Of a stretch of 9,358 nucleotides of DNA, positions 1-6,039 are shown in pieces. Source of the stretch: Verrucomicrobiota bacterium. Lineage in GTDB: Bacteria > Verrucomicrobiota > Verrucomicrobiia > Limisphaerales > JAGWYX01. The notes under the pieces are model-generated. The model had not been told where the DNA came from and searched no databases. It saw only the letters and a list, made by a program, of their open reading frames with translations. The DNA lies in assembly GCA_018969165.1 (NCBI GenBank), contig JAGWYX010000089.1:1-9358 (forward strand). Reading direction: 5' to 3'. The stretch's first letter is position 1. Every line of letters begins with the position of its first letter. The translations under genes and the position numbers were made by a program.

Positions 1-283
1 CGCGGAAGCAGAAGACATCTCCGTTATGACCTGCCACGCCGAAGACCGGCGGGCGAGTACCATGCGCCTGGAGCGGCACGATGGCGCGTTGCTGGTGGGC
101 CAGGGCCTCGGCGGAGCGCAGGAATTGCAGGATCTCATCTTTGCGCTGCTGCAATTCCTCGCGCAACTCGGCGGTAAGCTGGCCGGCCGGGGCGCTGCAG
201 CGCAACCGGTCCCCCTCGGCCCAGACCTGGATGTCCCGGTCCCGGAGCCGCGCCAGAAAGTCCAAGGTCTTGGCGCCATTCAC
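1..283 (-). CDS. TubC_N docking domain fused to thioesterase (5' part, runs off left edge)
   Basis: 94 codons are visible and the frame is still open at the window edge. Residues about 4-57 match the TubC_N (beta-hairpin docking) family: KTLDFLARLRDRDIQVW, then EGDRLRCSAPAGQLT, then a charged helix ELREELQQRKDEILQFLR. This domain normally sits at the N-terminus of NRPS/PKS proteins and binds the short C-terminal tail of the upstream protein. From about residue 65 the sequence RAIVPLQAHGTRPPVFGVAG followed by HNGDVFCFR looks like the first strand and oxyanion-loop region of an NRPS-type alpha/beta-hydrolase thioesterase. The catalytic Ser, Asp and His would lie beyond the edge. The start is GTG at 283-281, overlapping the NRPS stop as GTGA, with AGAGG seven bases upstream, so translation is probably coupled. 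The expected role is a trans-acting TE that hydrolyses or releases acyl groups from the preceding PCP. No C or A domain lies between docking and TE regions. The docking call is firm. The TE call rests on about 30 residues, and later domains cannot be excluded. Confidence 0.85.
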   Translation of the reverse strand, partial: MNGAKTLDFLARLRDRDIQVWAEGDRLRCSAPAGQLTAELREELQQRKDEILQFLRSAEALAHQQRAIVPLQAHGTRPPVFGVAGHNGDVFCFR

Positions 284-3200
284 AGCACCACCTCTTCTCG
301 AGTGCCGACCACCGGCGCCGTCGAACGGTCGGTCCAAGCCAAGGCCTCGATGGCCTCGGCCAGCCCCGCCACCGTCGGTCGCTCGAATAGATTCTTGAGC
401 GGCAGGTTAACCTGGAACCGGTCGTGGATACGGCTGACGAGCTGCATGGCCAGCAATGAATGGCCGCCGAGTTCGAAAAAATTATCTTCCGCGCCGACGC
501 GATGCAAGCCCAGCAACTCGGTCCAGATTTCCGCCACGGCCAGCTCCGCCGCTGTGCGTGGAGCGAGGAATCGATCGGATTCCGCCACCGGGGCGAGCTG
601 CGGCACCGGCAAGGCGCGACGATCGATCTTACCGTTGGGGGTTTGAGGAAGCCGATCCAGGAAAACGAACGCCCCGGGCAGCATGTATTCCGGCAAACTG
701 GCCTGGAGAAACGCCCGCAGCATTTTTGCGTCCCGGAGGGCACCCGGCCGCGGCACCACGTAAGCGATCAAGCGCTGGGTGCCCGGGGTGTCTTCGCGGA
801 CAACCACCGCGCACTGGCGCACCGACGCATGCTGCCCGAGAACGGACTCGATCTCGGCCAACTCGACCCGGTGACCGCGGATTTTCACCTGGTGATCCAT
901 GCGACCGAGGAACTGGAGGCTGCCGTCGTTCCGATACCGCGCCAAGTCGCCCGTGCGGTACAGCCGCGCCCCGGCGACGGGGCGCAATGGATCGAGGAGG
1001 AATTTTTCCGCCGTCAGCTCGGGTCGGTTCAGGTAACCGCGCACCACGCCGGCCCCGCCGATGTAGAGTTCGCCGGGGACGCCGACCGGGACGGGCTGGA
1101 GGTGGGCATCGAGCAGATAAATCTGCGTGTTGGCAATCGGCCGGCCGATGGGCACGACTCCGTTGATGTCGCCGAGGGGCTCCGTCGCGGACCAGACGGT
1201 GGTTTCGGTGGGTCCGTACATGTTGTGGATCGTGCCGCGGACCTGTTGTTTGAGCTGGTTGGCCAGGGCGACCGGGAAGGCCTCGCCCCCGATCAGCAGC
1301 CGCCGCAGCCGGCCCAGCCAGGCGTGGTTTTCCGGTTGGGCCGCCAACATAGCCGCCAGGGAAGGCGTGCACTGGAAGTGGGTGGCACCGTAGCGGGCAG
1401 CCAGCGCCGCGAGGCTGAAATCAGCTTGGGCCTCATCGGTCTCCTCGTTGCTGCGTTGCCGGACTTCATCAAGGAACCGCAGGTTGTCGAGGACCACCTG
1501 CGCATCGACGCCGAAATCGATCAGGCAGGCGATTTCGTCCACGCCGCTCTCGCGCAAACGTTCGACCATTTGCAGGCAGATTTCCGGGGTCCCGAACAGG
1601 CTGCTGCTCTTGAAATAACCCTCGAAGGCGTGCGCGAGCAGGGCGGACATTTCCTCTTCGGACAGGTTGGTCGGCGCGGCGGAGAGTTTTTTGACCTGGG
1701 CACCCGCCGCCAGCCTGGCCGTGGCGAAACCCCAGGGCGAATGCTTAAGGAGGTCCACCGAGGTGCGCAGGTAGTTGGTGAACGGCTCGCGCACGGTTTC
1801 GCGCACCGCGTCCAGGTCTGGTCCGACAAAGGTGTGCAGCATCAGGGTCACCCGGCCTTCGCCGGCATGGCCTCGCTGCCGCCAAGCGGTGCGGTAGAGT
1901 TGAATTTTTTCGGCCAGGTCCTCGATTCGCTGACCGACCAGGTGCGTCAGCAAGTTGGCGCCCAGCTCGCCGGCCAACCGGCAGGTCTCGGGGTTTCCAG
2001 TGGCGGTGAGCCAGATCGGCAGCTCCGGCTGGACCGGTGGCGGCCAAATCTTCACGGACACCGGTTGGCCGTCCACGCCGGGCAAGGCCAGCGTCTCGCC
2101 GCGCCAGAGGCGGCGAACTGTCTCGACGTCACGCAGCATGACTTCCTTGCGCGCGGCGTAATTCTGCGGCGCCAGAACGAAATCGTTGATCTGCCAGCCG
2201 GAGGCGAACGAAATGCCGGCGCGACCCCGGGAGAGGTTGTCCACCACCGACCACTCCTCGGCGACGCGCACAGGATGCTGGAGGGGCAGGACGACGCTGC
2301 CGGCGCGGAGATGGACGCGCTCGGTGACGGTGGCGACGGCGGCGCTGGTGACCGAGGGGTTGGGATAAAGGCCGCCGAAGGCATGGAAATGACGTTCGGG
2401 CGTCCACACCGCCTCGAAACCGTGCTGATCGGCGAACTTGGCGCCTTCGAGCAGCAACCGGTAGCGATTGGCGGCGTCCCGGGCGGTTGCGCTGGCAAAG
2501 TAGAGCAGGCTGAAAGCGATCTTTTTCTTCGCGGCGCGGACGGTCGCGGCGGCGGGATCGGGCCGGCGAAAGTCATCCTGGCAAATCACGACCGTAAATC
2601 CGCGGGCCAGGGTCCAGAGCAATTCGAGCACCGAGATGTCGAACGAGATGCTGGTGACCGCCAACCATACGCCTGGACCATCTCCGCCGATGACCCGGTC
2701 CATCGCGGCGAAGAAGTTCATCACGTTGCGGTGGCAGACCATCACGCCCTTGGGCCGGCCGGTGGAGCCGGAGGTGTAGATGACATAGGCCAGGTGGTCT
2801 GGGGCGGCGGTGGGAAGCAGGTTGGCTTGCGGCTCATCCTGGAGTCCGGCCGCGGCGCCATCCAGGCAGAGCACCGCTGCGGCGCTTTGCGGCAAATCCG
2901 GCAGCACCCGCTGTTGGGTGAGCAGCACGCGGGCCTGGGAGTCCTGGAGCATGAATGCCAGACGCTCGCGCGGATAACCGGGGTCCAAGGGGACATAAGC
3001 GCCGCCGGACTTGAGGATGCCCAGCAGCCCGATCACCAGCTCGAGCGAGCGCTCGACACTGATGCCGACCAAGGCGTCGGGGCCGATCCCGAGTTGGCGA
3101 AGCCGGTGCGCGAGTTGGTTGGCGCGGGCATTCAATTGGCGGTAGGTCAGTCGCTGGTTTCGGAATATCACCGCCACCGCGTCCGGTGTCCGTTCGACCT

Positions 3201-4029
3201 GCGCCTCGAAGGCGCTCGGGATGCCAGCGTCTTGCGGGAAGTCGGCGCGCGTGTTGTTCCATTCAACCAGCACCCGTTGTTGCTCGACGATCGTCAGCAT
3301 CGGCAATGCCGCCACGGACCGCCCCGGTTGCGTGGCCATGCCCGTGAGGAGCACTTCGATATGGCCGAGGAAATGCTCGATGGTCGAGGCGTCGAAGAGT
3401 TCGGCATCATAATCGCACTCCCAGGCGGCGCCCCCGCCCTCCTGGCGCAGGCGAATGACGACGTCGCACCGGGCCAGCTCATCGTCAAAGCCCGCCGCGC
3501 GATGGTTTCGGTCGCCCTCGCCACCGCTGGCGACGTTGGCTTGGAGGAAATCGACGGCGATAAGGAAGAGCGGCACATCGGCGTCTCCGCGCTCGAGCGC
3601 CAACGCCTCGCGAATGTCGCTGAGCGGGTATTCGGCGTTGGCCTTGGCCTCGGCGAGCGCAACGGAGATTTGGCGCGCCAGCTCTTCGGCGCTCTGCTCG
3701 CCGGACACCGCCATCCGCAGCACCACGAGGTTGGACCGATCCGGCGGGCCGGCGTGGTCCAACACCGTTCCGAGCGAGATATCGTCCGCGCCAGTGTAGC
3801 GATGCAGGACCGCGTTGAGCGCGGCGAGCAGAAGAATCGCAGGCGTGACCGCGGGGTCAGCCGATTGCCGCCGGAGCTGGTCATGCACGTGGGAAGGAAC
3901 CGTGCGGGCGACGGACTGGCGGAGAAACGCCGGCACCGGCGGTCGTTCGCGGTGGATGGGCAACGTGACCGGAGTGGCCAACCCGGACAAACGCCGTAAC
4001 CAATAGGCCTTTTGCAGTTCAGAGGTCAT
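280..4029 (-). CDS. NRPS module: half-C, glycine A domain with embedded luciferase-like monooxygenase, PCP
   Basis: This 1249-residue synthetase is predicted to activate glycine, oxidise it while PCP-bound, and pass it on. Residues 1-235 are only the C-terminal lobe of a condensation domain. The A domain begins near 273, with A3 TSGSTGRPKG at 419-428 and A4 FDISVLEL at 463-470. It is then interrupted by an LLM domain (about 503-855) and resumes near 870 with A5 NMYGPTETT at 936-944, YRTGD at 1024-1028, A8 around 1040-1061 and the A10 lysine in NGK (Lys1134). The PCP has LGGHS with phosphopantetheine Ser1191. By-eye specificity residues D-I-L-Q-L-G-M-V-W resemble the glycine code. The protein ends in TREEVVL, a possible docking tail, and has no TE. 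The start is the only in-frame ATG/GTG/TTG after the carbamoyltransferase stop and has GGAAGG six bases upstream. The architecture resembles MtaG of myxothiazol apart from the truncated C domain and the detached TE. Domain calls are firm; substrate is likely; chemistry is inferred. Confidence 0.95.
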   Translation of the reverse strand: MTSELQKAYWLRRLSGLATPVTLPIHRERPPVPAFLRQSVARTVPSHVHDQLRRQSADPAVTPAILLLAALNAVLHRYTGADDISLGTVLDHAGPPDRSNLVVLRMAVSGEQSAEELARQISVALAEAKANAEYPLSDIREALALERGDADVPLFLIAVDFLQANVASGGEGDRNHRAAGFDDELARCDVVIRLRQEGGGAAWECDYDAELFDASTIEHFLGHIEVLLTGMATQPGRSVAALPMLTIVEQQRVLVEWNNTRADFPQDAGIPSAFEAQVERTPDAVAVIFRNQRLTYRQLNARANQLAHRLRQLGIGPDALVGISVERSLELVIGLLGILKSGGAYVPLDPGYPRERLAFMLQDSQARVLLTQQRVLPDLPQSAAAVLCLDGAAAGLQDEPQANLLPTAAPDHLAYVIYTSGSTGRPKGVMVCHRNVMNFFAAMDRVIGGDGPGVWLAVTSISFDISVLELLWTLARGFTVVICQDDFRRPDPAAATVRAAKKKIAFSLLYFASATARDAANRYRLLLEGAKFADQHGFEAVWTPERHFHAFGGLYPNPSVTSAAVATVTERVHLRAGSVVLPLQHPVRVAEEWSVVDNLSRGRAGISFASGWQINDFVLAPQNYAARKEVMLRDVETVRRLWRGETLALPGVDGQPVSVKIWPPPVQPELPIWLTATGNPETCRLAGELGANLLTHLVGQRIEDLAEKIQLYRTAWRQRGHAGEGRVTLMLHTFVGPDLDAVRETVREPFTNYLRTSVDLLKHSPWGFATARLAAGAQVKKLSAAPTNLSEEEMSALLAHAFEGYFKSSSLFGTPEICLQMVERLRESGVDEIACLIDFGVDAQVVLDNLRFLDEVRQRSNEETDEAQADFSLAALAARYGATHFQCTPSLAAMLAAQPENHAWLGRLRRLLIGGEAFPVALANQLKQQVRGTIHNMYGPTETTVWSATEPLGDINGVVPIGRPIANTQIYLLDAHLQPVPVGVPGELYIGGAGVVRGYLNRPELTAEKFLLDPLRPVAGARLYRTGDLARYRNDGSLQFLGRMDHQVKIRGHRVELAEIESVLGQHASVRQCAVVVREDTPGTQRLIAYVVPRPGALRDAKMLRAFLQASLPEYMLPGAFVFLDRLPQTPNGKIDRRALPVPQLAPVAESDRFLAPRTAAELAVAEIWTELLGLHRVGAEDNFFELGGHSLLAMQLVSRIHDRFQVNLPLKNLFERPTVAGLAEAIEALAWTDRSTAPVVGTREEVVL
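283..303 (-). other. C-terminal tail TREEVVL, possible docking motif
   Basis: The last seven residues of the LLM-containing NRPS follow a low-complexity linker after the PCP. TubC_N-type beta-hairpin docking domains bind short charged tails of this kind at the C-terminus of the upstream protein. The next gene encodes such a docking domain at its N-terminus. The pairing is inferred from position and from similarity to the other NRPS tail in the window. Confidence 0.45.
291..295 (-). promoter_or_regulatory. Ribosome binding site for the TubC_N-TE gene
   Basis: AGAGG lies seven bases before the GTG at 283-281, inside the last codons of the NRPS gene. It selects the GTG reading frame. The ATG at 279-277 is in another frame whose product has no recognisable domain. 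With the GTGA stop/start overlap, it suggests that NRPS and TE are translated in a coupled way. Confidence 0.65.
1465..2523 (-). other. Luciferase-like monooxygenase (LLM) domain inserted in the A domain
   Basis: Residues about 503-855 form an FMN-dependent luciferase-like monooxygenase domain of the type found in natural-product assembly lines. Diagnostic stretches are FSLLYFAS, YRLLLEGAKFADQHGFEAVW, TPERHFHAFGGLYPNPSVTS, RAGSVVLPLQHPVRVAEEWS, VVDNLSRGRAGISFASGW and NDFVLAPQNY. The domain lies between A4 (FDIS) and the substrate-pocket segment THFQCTPS before A5. That is the position I recall for the monooxygenase of MtaG/MelG, which are thought to hydroxylate the alpha-carbon of PCP-bound glycine. 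Reduced flavin would have to come from a reductase not seen in this window. The family call is firm; the reaction is inferred from the glycine code and the analogy. Confidence 0.9.
3325..4029 (-). other. Half condensation domain (C-terminal lobe only)
   Basis: The protein opens at the point where other C domains read YWRRRLAGAP: here AYWLRRLSG, then TLPIHRERPPV. The complete C domain of the neighbouring NRPS aligns from its residue ~229 onwards, so about 190 N-terminal residues are absent, including the SFSQQRLWFL and HHxxxDG motifs. Later motifs are degenerate: the usual GTPVANR...GCFVNTLVVR region is shortened to LGTVLDHAGPPDRSNLVVLR, and HQDLPFERLVEEL is replaced by AEYPLSDIREAL. Amide-bond formation by this domain is therefore unlikely. 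It may be a structural platform for the A domain. Confidence 0.85.
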
Positions 4030-4035
4030 TCTCGG

Positions 4036-4041
4036 CCTTCC
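4036..4041 (-). promoter_or_regulatory. Ribosome binding site for the LLM-containing NRPS
   Basis: GGAAGG lies six bases before the ATG at 4029. No other in-frame start exists between the carbamoyltransferase stop (4104-4102) and this ATG. The site therefore fixes the short N-terminus and supports the view that the half C domain is how the gene really begins. Confidence 0.6.
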
Positions 4042-4101
4042 CGGAGTTTGGGCCGGGTGCTCCCCCGGATGGGGCGACTTCGTGGGCGGAGACCCGGGTT
4101 C

Positions 4102-5904
4102 TCATCCCAGGGTCGTCGGCGGTGGGGCGTCTTTGTTGGCGCCCCGGGCGGTGACGACGTAGTCTCCCATCACCAGGACATCAAGTCCGGCAAAAAGGAA
4201 CGTCTCGAGGGCTTCCTTGGGCGTGCAGACGATCGGCTGGCCCTTCACATTGAACGAGGTGTTGAGCAGAACCGGCAGTCCACTCACCTTTTCAAATTCA
4301 ACCAGGAGTTGCCACAAACGCGGGTTGTGCTCACGGGCGACGGTCTGGGCGCGCGCCGATCCGTCCACGTGGGTGATGGCCGGCAATTGCTCCCGGAATC
4401 CCGGTCGCACCGACATCACGTAGAGCATGTGGGCGAACGTGTCTTCCTCGCCCGCCGGCAGGTCAAAAATTCGCGCCGCCGCCTCGCGGGTGACGACGGG
4501 CGCGAACGGGCGGAAGGCCTCGCGCTTTTTGACCAGGCGATTGATGCGCTCGCGCATCGCGTGATCGCGCGGGTCGGCCAGGATGCTGCGGCTGCCCAGC
4601 GCGCGCGGCCCGAACTCCATGCGTCCCTGGAACCAGGCCACGATTTCGCCCCGGCCGACGCGGGCGGCGATGTCCTGGGAGAGCCGCTCGAAGGAATCGT
4701 GTTTGACGGCATGGCAGTCGGCCCGCGCGGCGATGGCCTGGGCGATCTGTTCGTCGTCGAATTCCGGTCCCCACAGCGGCACCGTCATCCGGTGAGGATT
4801 GCAGGCGGGGTCGCGCTGGTGTTGGACGTATAAGGCTGCGCCGAGCGCGGTGCCGTCGTCCCCGGCGGCGGGCTGGACGAACATCTGGCGGAACAGGCGG
4901 CTGCGTTTAATGACGCCGTTGGCCGAGCAGTTCAGCGCCACGCCGCCCGCCAGGCAGAGATTAACCAGGCCAGTTTGGCGTTTGAAGTGGCGCAACACGT
5001 GCATCTGGCAGGTCTGCAAGGCCGCCTGCAAGGCCGCCGCCAGGTCCTGATGCTCGGCGGTGATCTCGGAGTCCGGCTTGCGGGCTGGCCCGAATTGTTC
5101 CTCCAGGAACCGCAGGACACCGGTATGGTTCTCGCGATCCGCCAGCGTCTGGTCGCGAGCGAACACCGGGATGGCATAGGTGCCGTCGTTCTTGAACTTG
5201 ATGAATTCGAGAAGGCGATGGTAGTAACGGCGCGGATTCCCGTACGGCGCCAAGCCCATCACTTTGTATTCGTCGAGGCCCATGTAAAAGCCGAGATACA
5301 AAGTGAACACCCCGTAGAGGGTGCCAAGGGAATGGAGGGCGGGGATTTGCTGGAGCACCCGGATATCGGCGCCTTTGCCCACGGCCACCGTCAGGCTGTG
5401 GATTTCCCCCATGCCGTCGCTGACCAGGATGAGCGCCTCGTCGAAGCCGCTGGGATAAAAGGCGCTGGCGGCGTGCGCCAGGTGATGCGGCACCGGCACG
5501 AATTTCGCGCCCCAGCCGGTGCCCGGGAAATGCTGTTCGAGCAGGGCCTTCTGCGCGTCCGGAGCATACACTTCGGCGTACTGCCGGCGGCGGTAATCGT
5601 CCTCGTTGAAGAATTCCTTGAAGGGTTCGTAACTGAAGCCGTGGGCGATGTGATCCACCTGTTCCGGTCTGAGGCGGCCTGCCTCCAGGCAATACCGGAT
5701 GGCCTGAGCCGGGAACGCCCCGGTCGCCTTCTGCCCGCTGAATCGCTCCTCGGCGGCGGCAGCGACAATCTCACCGCCGGCCACCAGGGCCGCCGCGGAG
5801 TCGAATCCCTGGGCGATGCGATAGCTGCGACTGGAGAGGTTGGGAAACTCGCGCTTTTTGAAGTCCACACTATGATGCAATCCGCTGATGCCGATGGTAT
5901 TCAT
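4102..5904 (-). CDS. O-carbamoyltransferase, NodU/CmcH/TobZ family
   Basis: The 600-residue protein belongs to the ATP-dependent O-carbamoyltransferases, which use carbamoyl phosphate to make a carbamoyl-adenylate and then carbamoylate a hydroxyl group. Length fits the family. The N-terminal Kae1-like domain has the metal-binding pair in HHLAH (His140, His144), followed by VSDGMGE (161-167), AGGVALNC (319-326) and GDDGTALGAA (348-357). The C-terminal domain has GPRALGSRSILADPR (432-446), FRPFAP, THVDGSARAQTV and LNTSFN (547-552). All key motifs are intact. The N-terminus differs from the usual GI(S)xxHDSAAAL: about 25 residues separate GISGLHHS from FDSAAALV. I chose the ATG at 5904 because the family starts close to the GIS strand and GAAAGG lies four bases upstream. 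An ATG at 5916 in the same frame would add MKGT. The gene lies between two NRPS genes, so it probably tailors their product. The hydroxyl acceptor is unknown. Confidence 0.95.
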   Translation of the reverse strand: MNTIGISGLHHSVDFKKREFPNLSSRSYRIAQGFDSAAALVAGGEIVAAAAEERFSGQKATGAFPAQAIRYCLEAGRLRPEQVDHIAHGFSYEPFKEFFNEDDYRRRQYAEVYAPDAQKALLEQHFPGTGWGAKFVPVPHHLAHAASAFYPSGFDEALILVSDGMGEIHSLTVAVGKGADIRVLQQIPALHSLGTLYGVFTLYLGFYMGLDEYKVMGLAPYGNPRRYYHRLLEFIKFKNDGTYAIPVFARDQTLADRENHTGVLRFLEEQFGPARKPDSEITAEHQDLAAALQAALQTCQMHVLRHFKRQTGLVNLCLAGGVALNCSANGVIKRSRLFRQMFVQPAAGDDGTALGAALYVQHQRDPACNPHRMTVPLWGPEFDDEQIAQAIAARADCHAVKHDSFERLSQDIAARVGRGEIVAWFQGRMEFGPRALGSRSILADPRDHAMRERINRLVKKREAFRPFAPVVTREAAARIFDLPAGEEDTFAHMLYVMSVRPGFREQLPAITHVDGSARAQTVAREHNPRLWQLLVEFEKVSGLPVLLNTSFNVKGQPIVCTPKEALETFLFAGLDVLVMGDYVVTARGANKDAPPPTTLG

Positions 5905-5908
5905 GGTG

Positions 5909-5914
5909 CCTTTC
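5909..5914 (-). promoter_or_regulatory. Possible ribosome binding site for the carbamoyltransferase
   Basis: GAAAGG sits four bases before the ATG at 5904, rather close. A second purine-rich stretch, AAGGATAAGG, lies thirteen bases before the alternative ATG at 5916. Neither spacing is ideal. The family N-terminus favours 5904. Confidence 0.35.
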
Positions 5915-5916
5915 AT

Positions 5917-6039
5917 TGATCTATGGAAACCTTATCCTTAGTAGAACCTATACTCGGGGCCGGCCAGTAGGTGATTACCCACACTGCGCTGGGGTCGGCA
6001 CCTCCTGAGGTTCATCGGGGTGGGTCCGGGGCGGGAACT
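5917..6039. other. Intergenic region between first NRPS and carbamoyltransferase
   Basis: This is the only gap of note, 123 bp. Its carbamoyltransferase-proximal third is clearly more AT-rich than the surrounding genes (read on the minus strand: GAGTATAGGTTCTACTAAGG). It holds a small perfect inverted repeat, ACCTC-CT-GAGGT, at 6000-6011. A promoter or internal regulatory site is possible, but I see no convincing -35/-10 pair and no terminator-like hairpin followed by T residues. A 25-codon ORF starting at 6015 ends in TAA here and shows no domain. Confidence 0.4.
6000..6011. repeat. Short inverted repeat ACCTC-CT-GAGGT
   Basis: The five-base arms match perfectly and are separated by two bases. 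The spacer is too short for a stable hairpin. A dimeric-protein site is conceivable, but a match this short can arise by chance. Confidence 0.2.

Noticed and set aside
135..743. 202-codon minus-strand frame that includes the ATG at 279-277 just after the NRPS stop
   Set aside because: It starts inside the NRPS in another frame and encodes no domain. The GTG frame at 283 gives a clear TubC_N domain.
460..3999. Very long open frame (1179 codons) on the plus strand opposite the LLM-containing NRPS
   Set aside because: It is the mirror of a GC-rich coding sequence. The translation has no recognisable domain, while the minus strand holds unbroken NRPS motifs over the same interval.
4019..4105. 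28-codon minus-strand ORF starting with an ATG that overlaps the carbamoyltransferase stop (ATGA) and ending just inside the NRPS
   Set aside because: Pro/Gly-rich, out of frame with the NRPS and without a recognisable domain. Most likely chance, though it could act as a leader in translational coupling.
4029..4110. A frameshift or sequencing error hiding the missing half of the C domain
   Set aside because: The sequence directly upstream of 4029 is a short linker and then the intact carbamoyltransferase. No C-domain N-lobe residues such as HHxxxDG appear in any frame there.
4975..5919. 314-codon plus-strand open frame opposite the carbamoyltransferase
   Set aside because: No domain is recognisable, and the minus strand carries all conserved carbamoyltransferase motifs here.
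5976..6011. Possible terminator hairpin in the intergenic region
   Set aside because: Arms are only four to five bases, one loop is too short, and no T-run follows on the minus strand.
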